NCBI RefSeq assembly: GCF_036687315.1
Contig: NZ_CP144683.1
Location: 1,364,001 to 1,428,000 of the forward strand
Origin: Sphingopyxis sp. TUF1
GTDB lineage: Bacteria; Pseudomonadota; Alphaproteobacteria; Sphingomonadales; Sphingomonadaceae
Length of the DNA stretch: 64,000 bases
Reading direction: 5' to 3'
Below, one piece after another: positions 36,198-45,043 of the stretch; the stretch's first letter is position 1, and every line of letters starts with the position of its first letter. The notes below the pieces were generated by a model, which worked only from the letters and a program-made list of their open reading frames with translations, ran no database searches and was not told the DNA's origin. The position numbers and the translations under genes were made by a program.

Positions 36198-37106
36198 TCA
36201 ACCGCCGATCGGTCCAGCAAGCTTGCCGGGGTCGATCCGGGCGCCGCGCCACGTCAGCCCCCAGTGCATATGCGGCCCCGTCGCACGGCCGGTGCGGCCA
36301 ACCGTGCCCAGCCGCTGCCCCCGAACGACGCGGTCGCCGACCTTTACGTCGAGTCGCTGGCAATGGAGGAAGGCGCTCGACAGCCCCATGCCATGATCGA
36401 CGATCAGCAAATGCCCCTCGAGCGTGAAGGGCGCTTCGACGGCGAGCGTCACCACCCCGTCGGCGGGTGCGACGAACGGCGTTCCCGCCGGAACTGCAAT
36501 GTCGGTGCCACTGTGATAGGCACCCGGCTTGCCCTGATAGATGCGCTGCGACCCGAAAAAGCCGGACAGGCGCCCAGTGACCGGCCAGCGAAACGCCTGC
36601 CGCCAGCCGTCCGATTCGGCCTCCTTCGCGCGCGCCGCCCCAATCGCCGCCACCTCGGCGGGGCGGCGGCGGGCAAAGTCGGCATCGCTCGACGCGCTGC
36701 CACGGTAAGGCGCGTTAATATGCTCGAGTCGCCAACGGCCCGCCGCAACTGCAATCGTACGCACGATGCGCTGCCCGTCGGCAAAGGTCGCGACAAGCTC
36801 GGCCCCCACCCCCGCATCGCGGTCGAAACCGATGAGAAAGGCGCCATCGGGCGCCACCGGAACCGGCTTGCCGTCCAGCATCAGGCTGCGCACGCCCGCC
36901 GAAACGCGGCCGGTAACGACCGCGCCCTGTTCGGCGATGCCCGACAGCGCGAGATCATGGCGCACCGGCGCAGGCGTCGGCGCGGGCGGCGGAGCTGCAA
37001 GGGAGGGCGCAGGCCGGACTTCGGTTTCGGCGACTGGAACGCATCCCGTCGCGAGCATCAGCAGCGAAAGCGCCGCGGCGCGCCGCCCGTTCGCGGCGAC
37101 CATCAT
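36198..37106 (-). CDS. M23-family peptidoglycan endopeptidase lipoprotein
   Basis: A 302-residue predicted lipoprotein (signal ending LMLATGC). After a proline/alanine linker come a beta-sandwich region and a C-terminal LytM/M23 domain with HSGTDIAVPAGTPFVAPADG (HxxxD zinc ligands) and GPHMHWGL (HxH). All zinc ligands are present, so it is likely an active endopeptidase cutting cross-links in the cell wall rather than an amidase activator. The start ATG at 37106 overlaps the DUF2093 stop (ATGA), indicating translational coupling; a second ATG follows directly. It is the last gene of the xseA-DUF2093-M23 unit. Confidence 0.92.
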   Translation of the reverse strand: MMVAANGRRAAALSLLMLATGCVPVAETEVRPAPSLAAPPPAPTPAPVRHDLALSGIAEQGAVVTGRVSAGVRSLMLDGKPVPVAPDGAFLIGFDRDAGVGAELVATFADGQRIVRTIAVAAGRWRLEHINAPYRGSASSDADFARRRPAEVAAIGAARAKEAESDGWRQAFRWPVTGRLSGFFGSQRIYQGKPGAYHSGTDIAVPAGTPFVAPADGVVTLAVEAPFTLEGHLLIVDHGMGLSSAFLHCQRLDVKVGDRVVRGQRLGTVGRTGRATGPHMHWGLTWRGARIDPGKLAGPIGG

Positions 37107-37315
37107 GTGGTGCGCGCGGTGTCCAGTTCGGCCTGCACCGACAGCGCGGCGCTGGAATAGGCTTCTTGCCGCGCCACCGACCAGTAGCGCAGCTCGTCGA
37201 GCCCGATCGGTGCGCCGGTCACTGCGCACAGCACATGATCGCCGGGCGATATGACGCGAAAGCCGTTCGGCCCATAGTGCAGACGGGCGAGGCGGTTGCG
37301 GCTGGCGATCAACAT
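37103..37315 (-). CDS. DUF2093 family protein
   Basis: A 70-residue protein, MLIASRNRLARLHYGPNGFR followed by VISPGDHVLCAVTGAPIGLDELRYWSVARQEAY, matching the short alphaproteobacterial DUF2093 family in length and in the GDHVxCAVTGxPIxLDELRYWSVxRQEAY signature. No biochemical function is known. As in many alphaproteobacteria it lies directly downstream of xseA, here 75 nt after it. Confidence 0.9.
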   Translation of the reverse strand: MLIASRNRLARLHYGPNGFRVISPGDHVLCAVTGAPIGLDELRYWSVARQEAYSSAALSVQAELDTARTT

Positions 37316-37390
37316 GGTTCGTATATCCGTTCGGCGGGAGAGTGCGGCGCGATTATAGCAGCATCGCCCGCGCGGGCCACCCCCGCGCGA

Positions 37391-38818
37391 TCAGAACAGC
37401 TCGCCCTGCCCCGGTTTCGGCGCGGACGGCGGAGCTTTGCGCGCCGGGCGCAGCGCGGGCAGGGGCGCGGGATCGCCGCCCTCTCCGACCGTCACCGGCA
37501 GCTCGCCGTCGGCGAACTGGAGTCGCAGATGCCCCGCGTCGTGCGCCTTCGCCGCGCTCGTCACGATCGCGCCGCCAGCATCGCGCACCATCGCATAGCC
37601 GCGCGACAGCAGCGCGCGCGGATCGAGCGAGGCGAGCAGGCGCACCAGCCCGTCGAGCTTTGCGCGGTCGCGGTCCCACGCCCGCGCCAGCAACGCCGGC
37701 CGCAGCGCCGCGCCGCGCGCGCCAAGCCGCTCGCCCAGCATCGTCAGCCGCTGCCTTTGTCCACGATCGAGCCGCTCGCCCGCGTCGTCGAGCCGCTGGC
37801 GCTGCGGCGCATAGAGGGCGTCGCGTTTGGGCAAGTGCCGCGCCAGCGCCGCCAGCCGTTCGCCGCACAGCGCCTGCTGCCGACCCGCGGCGCCGATCAT
37901 CCGCCCGCCCCACGTCGCCAGCTGCGCGAGCAGCTCGGCGCGCACCGGCACCGCCATCTCGGCCGCAGCGGTCGGCGTCGGCGCGCGCCTGTCGGCGGCA
38001 TAATCGGCCAGCGTCACGTCGGTTTCATGCCCGACCGCGCTGATCGTCGGGATGCGGCAGTCGGCGATCGCGCGCACGACGACCTCTTCGTTGAACGCCC
38101 ACAGATCCTCGATCGACCCGCCGCCGCGCGCAACGATCACCAGGTCGGGGCGGGCTACCTTCCCGCCCGGCGCGAGCGCGTCGAAACCGCGAATCGCGCC
38201 TGCGACCTGCGCCGCCGCCCCCTCGCCCTGCACCAGCACCGGCCAGACAATCACATGGCTGGGGCAGCGATCGGCAAGGCGGTGGAGAATGTCGCGGATC
38301 ACCGCACCGGTCGGCGACGTCACGACGCCGATCGTGCGCGGCAGATAGGGAAGCGGCTGCTTGCGCCCCTGATCGAACAGCCCCTCGCCGCCCAGCCGCG
38401 CCTTCAATTTCTCGAAAAGCAGCATCAGCGCGCCTTCGCCCGCGACCTCCAGGCTTTCGACGACGAGCTGATATTTGGAGCGTCCCGGATAGGTGGTGAG
38501 CTTGCCGGTCGCGATCACCTCGATCCCGTCCTCGGGCCGGAACGCGAGACGCGCCGCCTGCCCCTTCCACATCACCATGTCGATGAGGGCGTTGTCGTCC
38601 TTCAGCGCCGCATAAAAATGCCCCGACGCCGCGCGCTTCGCTCCCGATAATTCGCCGCGCACCCGCACCCGCGCAAAACCGTCCTCGACCGTCCGCTTGA
38701 TCGCCGCCGACAATTGGCTGACCGACAGGGCTGGGGCGTTGTCGCCGGGCGCCTCCTCGGCTAACAGCCGCGCGTCGGTGCCGTTGCCGGGCGCTTCATC
38801 GGGAAAAGGAACTGCCAT
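37391..38818 (-). CDS. xseA: Exodeoxyribonuclease VII large subunit
   Basis: A 475-residue catalytic subunit of exonuclease VII, which degrades single-stranded DNA with the XseB subunit. N-terminal OB-fold ([44 protein letters not shown]), catalytic core ([70 protein letters not shown]) and a C-terminal coiled coil. The ATG at 38818 has AGGA six bases upstream. The start is inside the same CATG as the divergent purD start. xseB is not in the window. Confidence 0.96.
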   Translation of the reverse strand: MAVPFPDEAPGNGTDARLLAEEAPGDNAPALSVSQLSAAIKRTVEDGFARVRVRGELSGAKRAASGHFYAALKDDNALIDMVMWKGQAARLAFRPEDGIEVIATGKLTTYPGRSKYQLVVESLEVAGEGALMLLFEKLKARLGGEGLFDQGRKQPLPYLPRTIGVVTSPTGAVIRDILHRLADRCPSHVIVWPVLVQGEGAAAQVAGAIRGFDALAPGGKVARPDLVIVARGGGSIEDLWAFNEEVVVRAIADCRIPTISAVGHETDVTLADYAADRRAPTPTAAAEMAVPVRAELLAQLATWGGRMIGAAGRQQALCGERLAALARHLPKRDALYAPQRQRLDDAGERLDRGQRQRLTMLGERLGARGAALRPALLARAWDRDRAKLDGLVRLLASLDPRALLSRGYAMVRDAGGAIVTSAAKAHDAGHLRLQFADGELPVTVGEGGDPAPLPALRPARKAPPSAPKPGQGELF

Positions 38819-38819
38819 G
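38816..38819. promoter_or_regulatory. Shared CATG holding both divergent start codons of xseA and purD
   Basis: The four-base palindrome CATG gives ATG on the plus strand (38817-38819, purD) and ATG on the minus strand (38818-38816, xseA). Each gene's Shine-Dalgarno lies inside the other's coding sequence: AAGGA at about 38806-38810 for purD, AGGA at about 38824-38827 for xseA. Promoters of both must therefore be within the opposite gene. Confidence 0.75.
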
Positions 38820-40094
38820 AATATCCTGCTCATCGGTTCGGGGGGCCGCGAACACGCGCTGAGCTGGCAACTGGCACAATCGCCAAGCTGCGCCAAGCTC
38901 TATGCCGCGCCGGGCAACCCGGGAATCGAACTCCACGCCGAATGCGTACCGATCGCCGCCGACGATCTCGACGGCCTGATAGCCTTCGTGCGCGCACACG
39001 CCATCGATTTCGTCGTCGTCGGCCCCGAAGCGCCGCTCGTCGCAGGCCTCGCCGACCGGCTGCGCGCGATCGGCGTGCCGGTCTTCGGCCCGTCGGCCGC
39101 CGCCGCGCGGCTCGAAGGGTCGAAGGGCTTTACAAAAGATCTGTGCGCGCGCGCATCGATCCCCACCGCCGCCTATGCCCGCTGCACGAGCGCCGACGAA
39201 GCGCTCGCGGTGCTCGACGGCTTTGCCATTCCCGTGGTCATCAAAGCCGACGGCCTCGCCGCGGGAAAGGGCGTCATCATCGCCGAAACGCGCGCCGATG
39301 CCGAGGCGGCGGTTGCCGACATGTTCGCCGGCGCCTTCGGCGGTGCGGGTGCCGAGGTGGTGATCGAGGAATTTATGACCGGCGAGGAGGCGAGCTTCTT
39401 CGCGCTCTCCGATGGCCAGAATGTCGTCGCCTTCGGCAGCGCGCAGGACCACAAGCGCGTCGGTGACGGCGACACGGGTCCGAACACCGGCGGCATGGGT
39501 GCTTACAGCCCCGCGCCCGTACTCACCCCCGACCTTGAGGCCGCGGTGATGGATCGCATCATCTGCCCGACGGTCACAACGCTCGCCGCCGAGGGCACGC
39601 CCTATGTCGGCGTTCTCTTCGCCGGGCTGATGCTCACCGCCGAAGGGCCGAAGCTGATCGAATATAATTGCCGGTTCGGCGATCCCGAATGTCAGGTGCT
39701 GATGATGCGCTTCCGCGGCGACCTCGCCGCGCTGCTCTATGCGGCCGCGACGGGCCAGCTGGCCCACGCCGAACCGCCGACCTTTGCACATGATTATGCG
39801 CTTACCGTCGTCATGGCGGCGAACGGTTATCCGGGCACGCCCGAAAAAGGCGGCGCGATCCGCCGCATCGCCGATGCCGAGGCAGGCGGCGTGCGCGTGT
39901 TCCACGCCGGCACCGCGCGCCAGGACCGCACGCTTGTCGCCGCGGGCGGCCGCGTGCTCAATGTCACCGCGACGGGCAAAAGCGTCACCGAGGCGCAGGC
40001 GCGCACCTATGCCGCGCTCGACCGGATCGATTTCGCCAGCGGCTTCTGCCGCCGCGACATCGGTTGGCGCGAGGTCGCGCGCGAGGCCGAATAG
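38817..40094 (+). CDS. purD: Phosphoribosylamine-glycine ligase
   Basis: A 425-residue ATP-grasp enzyme making glycinamide ribonucleotide in purine synthesis. N-terminal [20 protein letters not shown] and PGNPGIE bind the substrate; the ATP-grasp core shows [60 protein letters not shown] and [28 protein letters not shown]. Length is standard. Start ATG supported by AAGGAACTGCC. It is divergent from xseA with overlapping start codons; no other pur genes are nearby. Confidence 0.97.
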   Translation: MNILLIGSGGREHALSWQLAQSPSCAKLYAAPGNPGIELHAECVPIAADDLDGLIAFVRAHAIDFVVVGPEAPLVAGLADRLRAIGVPVFGPSAAAARLEGSKGFTKDLCARASIPTAAYARCTSADEALAVLDGFAIPVVIKADGLAAGKGVIIAETRADAEAAVADMFAGAFGGAGAEVVIEEFMTGEEASFFALSDGQNVVAFGSAQDHKRVGDGDTGPNTGGMGAYSPAPVLTPDLEAAVMDRIICPTVTTLAAEGTPYVGVLFAGLMLTAEGPKLIEYNCRFGDPECQVLMMRFRGDLAALLYAAATGQLAHAEPPTFAHDYALTVVMAANGYPGTPEKGGAIRRIADAEAGGVRVFHAGTARQDRTLVAAGGRVLNVTATGKSVTEAQARTYAALDRIDFASGFCRRDIGWREVAREAE

Positions 40095-40208
40095 GGCATC
40101 CGCTTCGGCGTCCGCGCGAAAGTTCAAAACACGCGCATGGGAACGGCCGCCCTTGAGATGGGTTTCAAGCCCGCATAGGCTGGGTGGAAATCGCTGTTGG
40201 AGAAGAAC

Positions 40209-40967
40209 ATGATCTGGCTTCAGGAAAACTGGATTATCGCGGTCGTCGGCCTCGTCGTGGCCGTGGTGCTGCTCTGGTGGCTGTTCGGCCGCGCCAGGCC
40301 TGCCGAGATCGCGCCGCCGACGGTAACGCCCGCCAAACCCGCCAAGCCGCTCGAACCGGCGAAGCCGGAGATCATCGCCGCCGAACCGGCGCGCTTCAAA
40401 CCGATCGAGCCCAAACCGCAGCCGGCCGCTCCCGTTCCGTCGCCTGTCGCCGCGGCCAAGGCACCACCTTCAGCGCCCGAACCCGCTGCCGCCCCGCCCC
40501 CAGCCCCTGTCGCAGAGCCGGTGGTCAAGGCGCCGCCCAAGCCCACTGCCAAGCCCAAACCGGCTGCAAAAAAGACGGCAACCAAAGCCCCGGCCGCGAA
40601 AACCACGGTTAAAAAGGCCGCGGCCAAACCCCCGACCGACGCCGCGGCCATTCCCGCCGAGCCGACTGTCCCTCCGCCGCCTGCACCTGCGCCTGCGCCT
40701 GCGCCAACGGTTGCCAAGGCAGACAATCTGCAACTGCTAAAGGGTGTCGGCCCCAAGCTCGTCGTCCTGCTGAACGGCCTCGGCGTTACCCGTTTCCAGC
40801 AGATCGCCGACTGGAGCGACGCCGACATCGCGCGCATCGACCCGCAGCTCGGCGCCTTCCAGGGCCGCATCGCGCGCGACAACCTGATCGACCAGGCCAG
40901 CTATCTCGCGCGCGGCGACAAGGCCGGGTTCGAGGCGAAATATGGCGCGCTGGGGGGCGAGCTTTAG
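40209..40967 (+). CDS. Membrane-anchored protein with Pro/Ala/Lys-rich linker and helix-hairpin-helix domain
   Basis: A 252-residue protein in three parts: a single N-terminal membrane helix (IIAVVGLVVAVVLLWWLFGR), a 130-residue low-complexity linker of Pro, Ala and Lys (KPTAKPKPAAKKTATKAPAA), and a C-terminal domain LQLLKGVGPKLVVLLNGLGV-TRFQQIADWSDADIARID of the helix-hairpin-helix type seen in COG3743 proteins (described as H3TH/5' nuclease-like). No nuclease acidic cluster is evident, so a DNA- or protein-binding role is more likely. The basic linker could bind DNA near the membrane. ATG at 40209 follows GGAGAAGAAC; a TTG four codons earlier is possible. Function unproven. Confidence 0.82.
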   Translation: MIWLQENWIIAVVGLVVAVVLLWWLFGRARPAEIAPPTVTPAKPAKPLEPAKPEIIAAEPARFKPIEPKPQPAAPVPSPVAAAKAPPSAPEPAAAPPPAPVAEPVVKAPPKPTAKPKPAAKKTATKAPAAKTTVKKAAAKPPTDAAAIPAEPTVPPPPAPAPAPAPTVAKADNLQLLKGVGPKLVVLLNGLGVTRFQQIADWSDADIARIDPQLGAFQGRIARDNLIDQASYLARGDKAGFEAKYGALGGEL

Positions 40968-40990
40968 GGGCTGCTAGCGACCGAAACTAA

Positions 40991-41080
40991 CCGTCGCCCC
41001 CGCGAAGGCGGGGGCCGCCGTCGGTTTACGCAGCGACTCGGGGAAAGGCCTACTGCGCCCCCGCCTTCGCGGGGGCGACG
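40991..41080. repeat. Long stem-loop repeat, type C, copy 2
   Basis: CGTCGCCCCCGCGAAGGCGG... at 40992-41015 pairs perfectly over 24 bp with 41057-41080. The left arm is identical to that of copy 1 at 1158, and the loop again begins with GTCGGTTTACGCAGCG, so the two copies share loop as well as stem. Confidence 0.9.
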
Positions 41081-41277
41081 TTCTGAGGCAACGTCTGCTT
41101 CCCCCAAGCCCAACCTCCGCGAAAAAGAAAACGCTGTCCTACATGACCCGGCTGTGCCAGCCTTCACCCGGCTCTTTCAATATGTAGACAAATTGGCCGC
41201 AGCGAGGCTTGGGAAAACGGACTCGATCCGGGCCCAATATTTCCACCGGAGGAGGCGAACGGGGAGGCACGCAAGAC

Positions 41278-41369
41278 TGACTTTTACTGACCTTTGGGAG
41301 GATTTCGTGGTCTCCGATACCCATGAGATCGGAGACGCGTTGGGCTGACCTTTACTGACTTTTGGAAGG
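41278..41369. repeat. Hairpin flanked by 24-bp direct repeats
   Basis: TGACTTTTACTGACCTTTGG (41278-41297, extending with GAGG) and TGACCTTTACTGACTTTTGG (41346-41365, extending with AAGG) are direct repeats with a 68-bp offset. Between them GTCTCCGAT (41310-41318) and ATCGGAGAC (41328-41336) form a perfect 9-bp hairpin with a 9-nt loop. No ORF explains the arrangement. Confidence 0.8.
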
Positions 41370-41390
41370 CGTCTGCGGCCTTAAGCCCGC

Positions 41391-42713
41391 CTATTCGGCC
41401 TCTTCCCCCTTCGGCTTGCGGATTTCGCTCACGAGCAGCTTGTCGATCTTGCGCCCGTCCATGTCGACAATCTCGAACTTCCAGCCCCTGTCAATGAAGC
41501 TTTCGCCCTCTTCGGGCAGATGCTTCAGCACGGCGAGCGCGTGGCCCGCCGCGGTCGCATAGTCGCGGTCGTCGCCCAGCTCGATCCCCAGCCGCTCGGC
41601 CATCTGGTCGGCGGGCATCGCCCCCGCGATCAGCAGGCTGCCATCGTCGCGTTCGACGACAAAAGGTTCGCTGCCGATGTCCTGGTCCGACGCAAATTCG
41701 CCCGCGATCGCCGAAAGCAGATCGGCCGGCGTCACCAGCCCGTCGAAATGGCCATATTCGTCATGGACGAGCAGCATCGGCACCTCGGCGACGCGCAAGG
41801 CTTCGAGCGCGTCCATCGCATCGATCTGGTCGTGGATGACCTTCGCCGGGCGCATCAATTGTTCAAGGTCGAGCGTTTGTCCGGCGAACAGCGCCGCGGC
41901 GATGTCGCGCGCCTGGACCACGCCGACGATATCATCGACCGACCCGCGCGCCACGGGCAGGCGGCTGTGCGGCGTTTCGAGGAGCCGGTCGCGCAGCCCC
42001 CGCGCGTCGAGCGAAATGTCGATCCAGTCGACATCCTTGCGCGGGGTCATCACCTCGCGCACCGGCCGGTCGGCAAGGCGCACGACGCCCGAAATGATCG
42101 CGCGTTCGCTTTCCTCGATCACCCCCGATTTCGACGCTTCGGCGACGATCAGGTGCAGCTCCTCGGCGGTCACCCGCTCCTCCGATTCGCGGCTGAGGCC
42201 GAGCAAGCGGAACACCAGCGCCGAACTGCGGTCGAGCAGCCACACCAACGGCGCGCCGATTTTCGACAGCCACAGCATAGGCAATGCAATGAAAATGGCG
42301 ATGGGTTCGGGCGCGCGCAGCGCGAATTGCTTGGGCACCAGCTCGCCGGCGATCAGCGACGCGTAGGTAGTGAGCGCGATGACGACGGCAAAGCCCGCGG
42401 TCAGCGCCGTTTCATCGTCGAGTCCGATCCACGCCTGCAAACGCTCGGCGACCGGCGCGCCGAGGCTGGCGCCCGAATAGGCGCCCGCGAGAATGCCGAT
42501 CAGGGTGATCCCGACCTGAACCGTCGAAAGGAAGCGGCCGGGATCGGCCGCGAGCTGGCGGGCGATCTTCGCGCCGCGGCTGCCGCGCTTTTCGGCCGCC
42601 TGAAGACGAGGATCGCGCGCCGAAACGATCGCCAGTTCGGACATGGCGAAAACACCGTTGAGAAGGACGAGGATCGCGATGATCGCGACGTCGGACCAGG
42701 GAAAAGGGGTCAT
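41391..42713 (-). CDS. CNNM/CorC-type transporter-associated protein (hemolysin family)
   Basis: A 440-residue inner-membrane protein with the DUF21/CNNM transmembrane domain (residues 1-190: IIAILVLLNGVFAMSELAIVSARDPRL..., VGITLIGILAGAYSGASLG, TYASLIAGELVPKQFAL), a CBS pair (VREVMTPRKDVDWIDISLD; DIVGVVQARDIAAALFAG; VLVHDEYGHFDGLVTPADLL) and the CorC_HlyC domain at the C-terminus. The family handles magnesium or cobalt efflux; older hemolysin names are not functional evidence. Start at the ATG 42713. Stands alone. Confidence 0.93.
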   Translation of the reverse strand: MTPFPWSDVAIIAILVLLNGVFAMSELAIVSARDPRLQAAEKRGSRGAKIARQLAADPGRFLSTVQVGITLIGILAGAYSGASLGAPVAERLQAWIGLDDETALTAGFAVVIALTTYASLIAGELVPKQFALRAPEPIAIFIALPMLWLSKIGAPLVWLLDRSSALVFRLLGLSRESEERVTAEELHLIVAEASKSGVIEESERAIISGVVRLADRPVREVMTPRKDVDWIDISLDARGLRDRLLETPHSRLPVARGSVDDIVGVVQARDIAAALFAGQTLDLEQLMRPAKVIHDQIDAMDALEALRVAEVPMLLVHDEYGHFDGLVTPADLLSAIAGEFASDQDIGSEPFVVERDDGSLLIAGAMPADQMAERLGIELGDDRDYATAAGHALAVLKHLPEEGESFIDRGWKFEIVDMDGRKIDKLLVSEIRKPKGEEAE

Positions 42714-42928
42714 CGGGCGGTGGTGCGGCGCGTCGGCGCCCGGCCCCTGTCGGCTTCGGTCATGGCTCCCTATAGGCGAAAAGCGCAGCGTTGCACAATG
42801 GCGCGCCGCTCGATGGTTCGCTCAGCCGCCGTTCAGTCATATTCTGGAACCAGAACGGCGCCTGTCGGTTATCGGCAAGTATCGGCGCGTGCAAAGGGTC
42901 GCACGCATCCGTCATATAAGGGAGCGAC

Positions 42929-43621
42929 ATGATGAAAAGCAGAACAACCAGGCTCGCCATTCTGACCAGCCTCGGCGCGATCGCGCTGACCGGCTGCGTC
43001 ACCGATCCGGTCACCGGCGAACGCAAAATCTCCAAAGCAGCGATCGGCGGCGTCGGCGGCGCGCTCGGGGGCTATCTGCTCGGCGACCTGATCGGCGGCA
43101 AGAACAGCCGCACCGAGGAAATCGTCGGCGCGGGCATCGGCGCGGTCGCCGGCGCGGGTGTCGGCTATTATATGGATCAGCAGGAAAAGAAACTGCGCGA
43201 ACGCACCGCGGGCACCGGCATCGATGTCGAGCGGCAGGGCGACCAGCTCGTCCTCAACATGCCCGGCGACGTTACTTTCGACCTCAACAGCGCGATGGTG
43301 AAGTCGCAGTTCCGCAGTGCGCTCGACAATGTTGCCTCGACGCTGGCGGAATATCCGAGCACCTATATCGACGTTTACGGGCACACCGATTCGACTGGCA
43401 GCGACACCTATAATCAGGGCCTGTCCGAACGCCGCGCCGCCTCGGTCGCCGACTACCTCGCCGGCCGCGGAATCCAGCGTGCACGCATGGCGACGCTCGG
43501 CTATGGCGAATCGCAGCTGAAATGCTCGCCCGAACGGAGCGAGGCCGATTATCAGTGCAACCGCCGCGTCGAAATCCGCATCGCCCCGGTTACGCAGGCC
43601 GATGTGAACGCGGCAGGGTAA
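42929..43621 (+). CDS. OmpA-family outer-membrane lipoprotein (YiaD-like)
   Basis: A 230-residue lipoprotein with lipobox ALTGC (Cys23). Residues 38-80 are glycine-zipper segments (GGVGGALGGYLLGDLIGG, GAGIGAVAGAGVGYY), then the OmpA peptidoglycan-binding domain: VTFDLNSAMVKSQFRSALDN, VYGHTDSTGSDTYNQGLSERRAASVADYL and NRRVEIRIAP. It anchors the outer membrane to peptidoglycan. Two cysteines (KCSPERSEADYQCNRR) near the end form a typical disulfide pair in this branch. AAGGGAGCGAC precedes the ATG at 42929. Confidence 0.94.
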   Translation: MMKSRTTRLAILTSLGAIALTGCVTDPVTGERKISKAAIGGVGGALGGYLLGDLIGGKNSRTEEIVGAGIGAVAGAGVGYYMDQQEKKLRERTAGTGIDVERQGDQLVLNMPGDVTFDLNSAMVKSQFRSALDNVASTLAEYPSTYIDVYGHTDSTGSDTYNQGLSERRAASVADYLAGRGIQRARMATLGYGESQLKCSPERSEADYQCNRRVEIRIAPVTQADVNAAG

Positions 43622-43644
43622 GCCTGACCAAATGAGAAAACCGT

Positions 43645-43733
43645 GTGCCCTTGCGACGGCGGGAGCCCATCTCCGGTTGGTGCCATTTTGAACCGTCAGG
43701 AGATGGATCCCCGGCTTCGCGGGGATACACGGC
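43645..43733. repeat. Palindromic element, type G, between convergent genes
   Basis: Contains CATCTCC...GGAGATG (about 43668-43705) and ATCCCCG-GCTTCG-CGGGGAT (43707-43726), a 7-bp hairpin. It fills the space between the OmpA-like gene and marC, which converge, so it may end both transcripts. I see only one copy in the window. Confidence 0.6.
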
Positions 43734-43745
43734 TTACTCGTACGC

Positions 43746-44375
43746 TTAGCCCAAGCTCGGAAAACTCGCCTTCAACCCATCGATCACAAACTGCGCCGCG
43801 AGCGCGGCGAGCAACACGCCGAGAAGGCGCGTAATCACCGCCTCACCCTTGTGGCCGATCAGCCGCATCAGCGGCCCTGCGGCGAGCAAGGCAGCGAGCG
43901 TCAAAAGGAGGACGAGGAGCAGTGCGCCGAAGATGACGAAGGCGCGGTCGAGCCCGTTGTTCTGCGACACGAGCAGCATCACCGAGGCGATCGACCCCGG
44001 TCCTGCGAGCATCGGCATCGCCATCGGGAACACCGACACATCCTCGATCTCCGGCGTCGCCATCAGCTTTTCGGCGCGCTGTTCGCGGCGCTCGGTGCGT
44101 TTTTCGAATACCATGTCGATCGCGATGATGAACAGCATGATCCCGCCCGCGATGCGGAAACTGTCGAGGTCGATATGCAGGAAACCGAGCAAGGCTTCAC
44201 CGAACATCGCGAAAAAGATCAGGATCAGCCCCGCGATCAGGACCGCACGAATCGCCATTGACCGGCGCTGCTCCGCACTCGCGCCGCTCGTCAGGCTGGC
44301 GTAGATCGGCGCGCAGCCGGGCGGGTCGATGACGACGAACAGCGTGACAAAGGCAGAGATGAAAAGGTCGATCAC
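43746..44375 (-). CDS. MarC-family integral membrane protein
   Basis: A 209-residue protein with six membrane helices: FISAFVTLFVVIDPPGCAPIYASLT, the MarC N-terminal signature with DPxGxxPIF-like motif, FRIAGGIMLFIIAIDMVF and the VFPMAMPMLAGPGSIASVML loop, diagnostic of MarC/UPF0056. Its role is unknown; the old link to antibiotic resistance was not upheld. The GTG at 44375 overlaps the preceding stop (GTGA) and places a typical MarC N-terminus. Last gene of a long overlapping operon. Confidence 0.92.
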   Translation of the reverse strand: MIDLFISAFVTLFVVIDPPGCAPIYASLTSGASAEQRRSMAIRAVLIAGLILIFFAMFGEALLGFLHIDLDSFRIAGGIMLFIIAIDMVFEKRTERREQRAEKLMATPEIEDVSVFPMAMPMLAGPGSIASVMLLVSQNNGLDRAFVIFGALLLVLLLTLAALLAAGPLMRLIGHKGEAVITRLLGVLLAALAAQFVIDGLKASFPSLG

Positions 44376-45043
44376 GGCTGCTTCGGCGCCGCGATCCGGT
44401 CGTCGATGACCGTCGCCATATCCTTGCCATCCCACAGCCGGACGGTGACGCGCCGCGACTTGTCGGCGCGGACGGTCGATGTCCAGCTGAGTGTCTGGTC
44501 GGGCGCCTGGCCCACCGCCATATCCTCACCCTCGGCACCCGCCTCGATCGGAACGGCCGGGCGCGATCCGCAGGCCGCCTGTTTCGACGCGATGAACTCG
44601 GGGGCTTCGCGCGGGCTCGCCAGCCCGTCGCCATGATCGAGAATCCAGGCGGTCTTGCCATTCTTGGGATCGCGCAGCCAGACCGTGGTGAAATAGCCGT
44701 TCGCCCCCCCCTTCTGCCACGCGCCGGTCGTCGCGCCGACATTGCCGTCGCAGCTGACATAGACGGCGTGCGGCTGCCACTTCACCGCCTCGGCAGGGTC
44801 CGCCTGCGACTTCAGCCAATCGCGCGCTTTCACCCGCCCGGGCACGAACATCACCGCATCGGGATGCGCGGTTTCGCGAAACGCGGTCCATTGCCCCTTT
44901 TCCTGCGCAAGCCGCGCGAACGCGATCTCGGCGGCGATGAAGGCGCTGGGGTTCGCCGCAAGCGGCCGGTTCCGAAACTCGTCGGATGACCCCGCACAAC
45001 CGGCAAGCGTCAGAGCCAATATGGCGGCAAGCGACAGGCGCAT
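44372..45043 (-). CDS. Putative lipoprotein of unknown function (SnoaL/NTF2-like fold suspected)
   Basis: A 223-residue lipoprotein (lipobox LAGC, Cys16). The segment AFARLAQEKGQWTAFRETAHPDAVMFVPGRVKARDWL is typical of NTF2-like cone folds and GAWQKGGANGYFTTVWLRDPKNGKTAWILDHG fits their sheet. No catalytic function can be read. ATG at 45043 overlaps the folD stop by one base (TGATG), and its own stop overlaps the marC start, so it is translationally coupled on both sides. Confidence 0.82.
   Translation of the reverse strand: MRLSLAAILALTLAGCAGSSDEFRNRPLAANPSAFIAAEIAFARLAQEKGQWTAFRETAHPDAVMFVPGRVKARDWLKSQADPAEAVKWQPHAVYVSCDGNVGATTGAWQKGGANGYFTTVWLRDPKNGKTAWILDHGDGLASPREAPEFIASKQAACGSRPAVPIEAGAEGEDMAVGQAPDQTLSWTSTVRADKSRRVTVRLWDGKDMATVIDDRIAAPKQP

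Larger units (their letters stand above)
40968..41390. other. 423-bp intergenic region with stem-loop and direct repeats
   Basis: No gene is supported. From left: a type C stem-loop (40991-41080), about 190 bp of lower-GC sequence without recognisable features (41085-41277), then a hairpin flanked by two 24-bp direct repeats (41278-41369). Genes on both sides point towards this gap, so it separates convergent transcripts. Confidence 0.75.

Noticed and set aside
41139..41324. Possible GIY-YIG nuclease fragment on the minus strand (GQFVYILKEPGEG)
   Set aside because: Only a six-residue resemblance to the GIY-YIG start; the following residues do not match and no longer remnant is visible.
41391..42713. 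Hemolysin activity for the CNNM/CorC protein
   Set aside because: The hemolysin label in this family is historical; the domains (DUF21, CBS pair, CorC) indicate divalent-cation transport functions.
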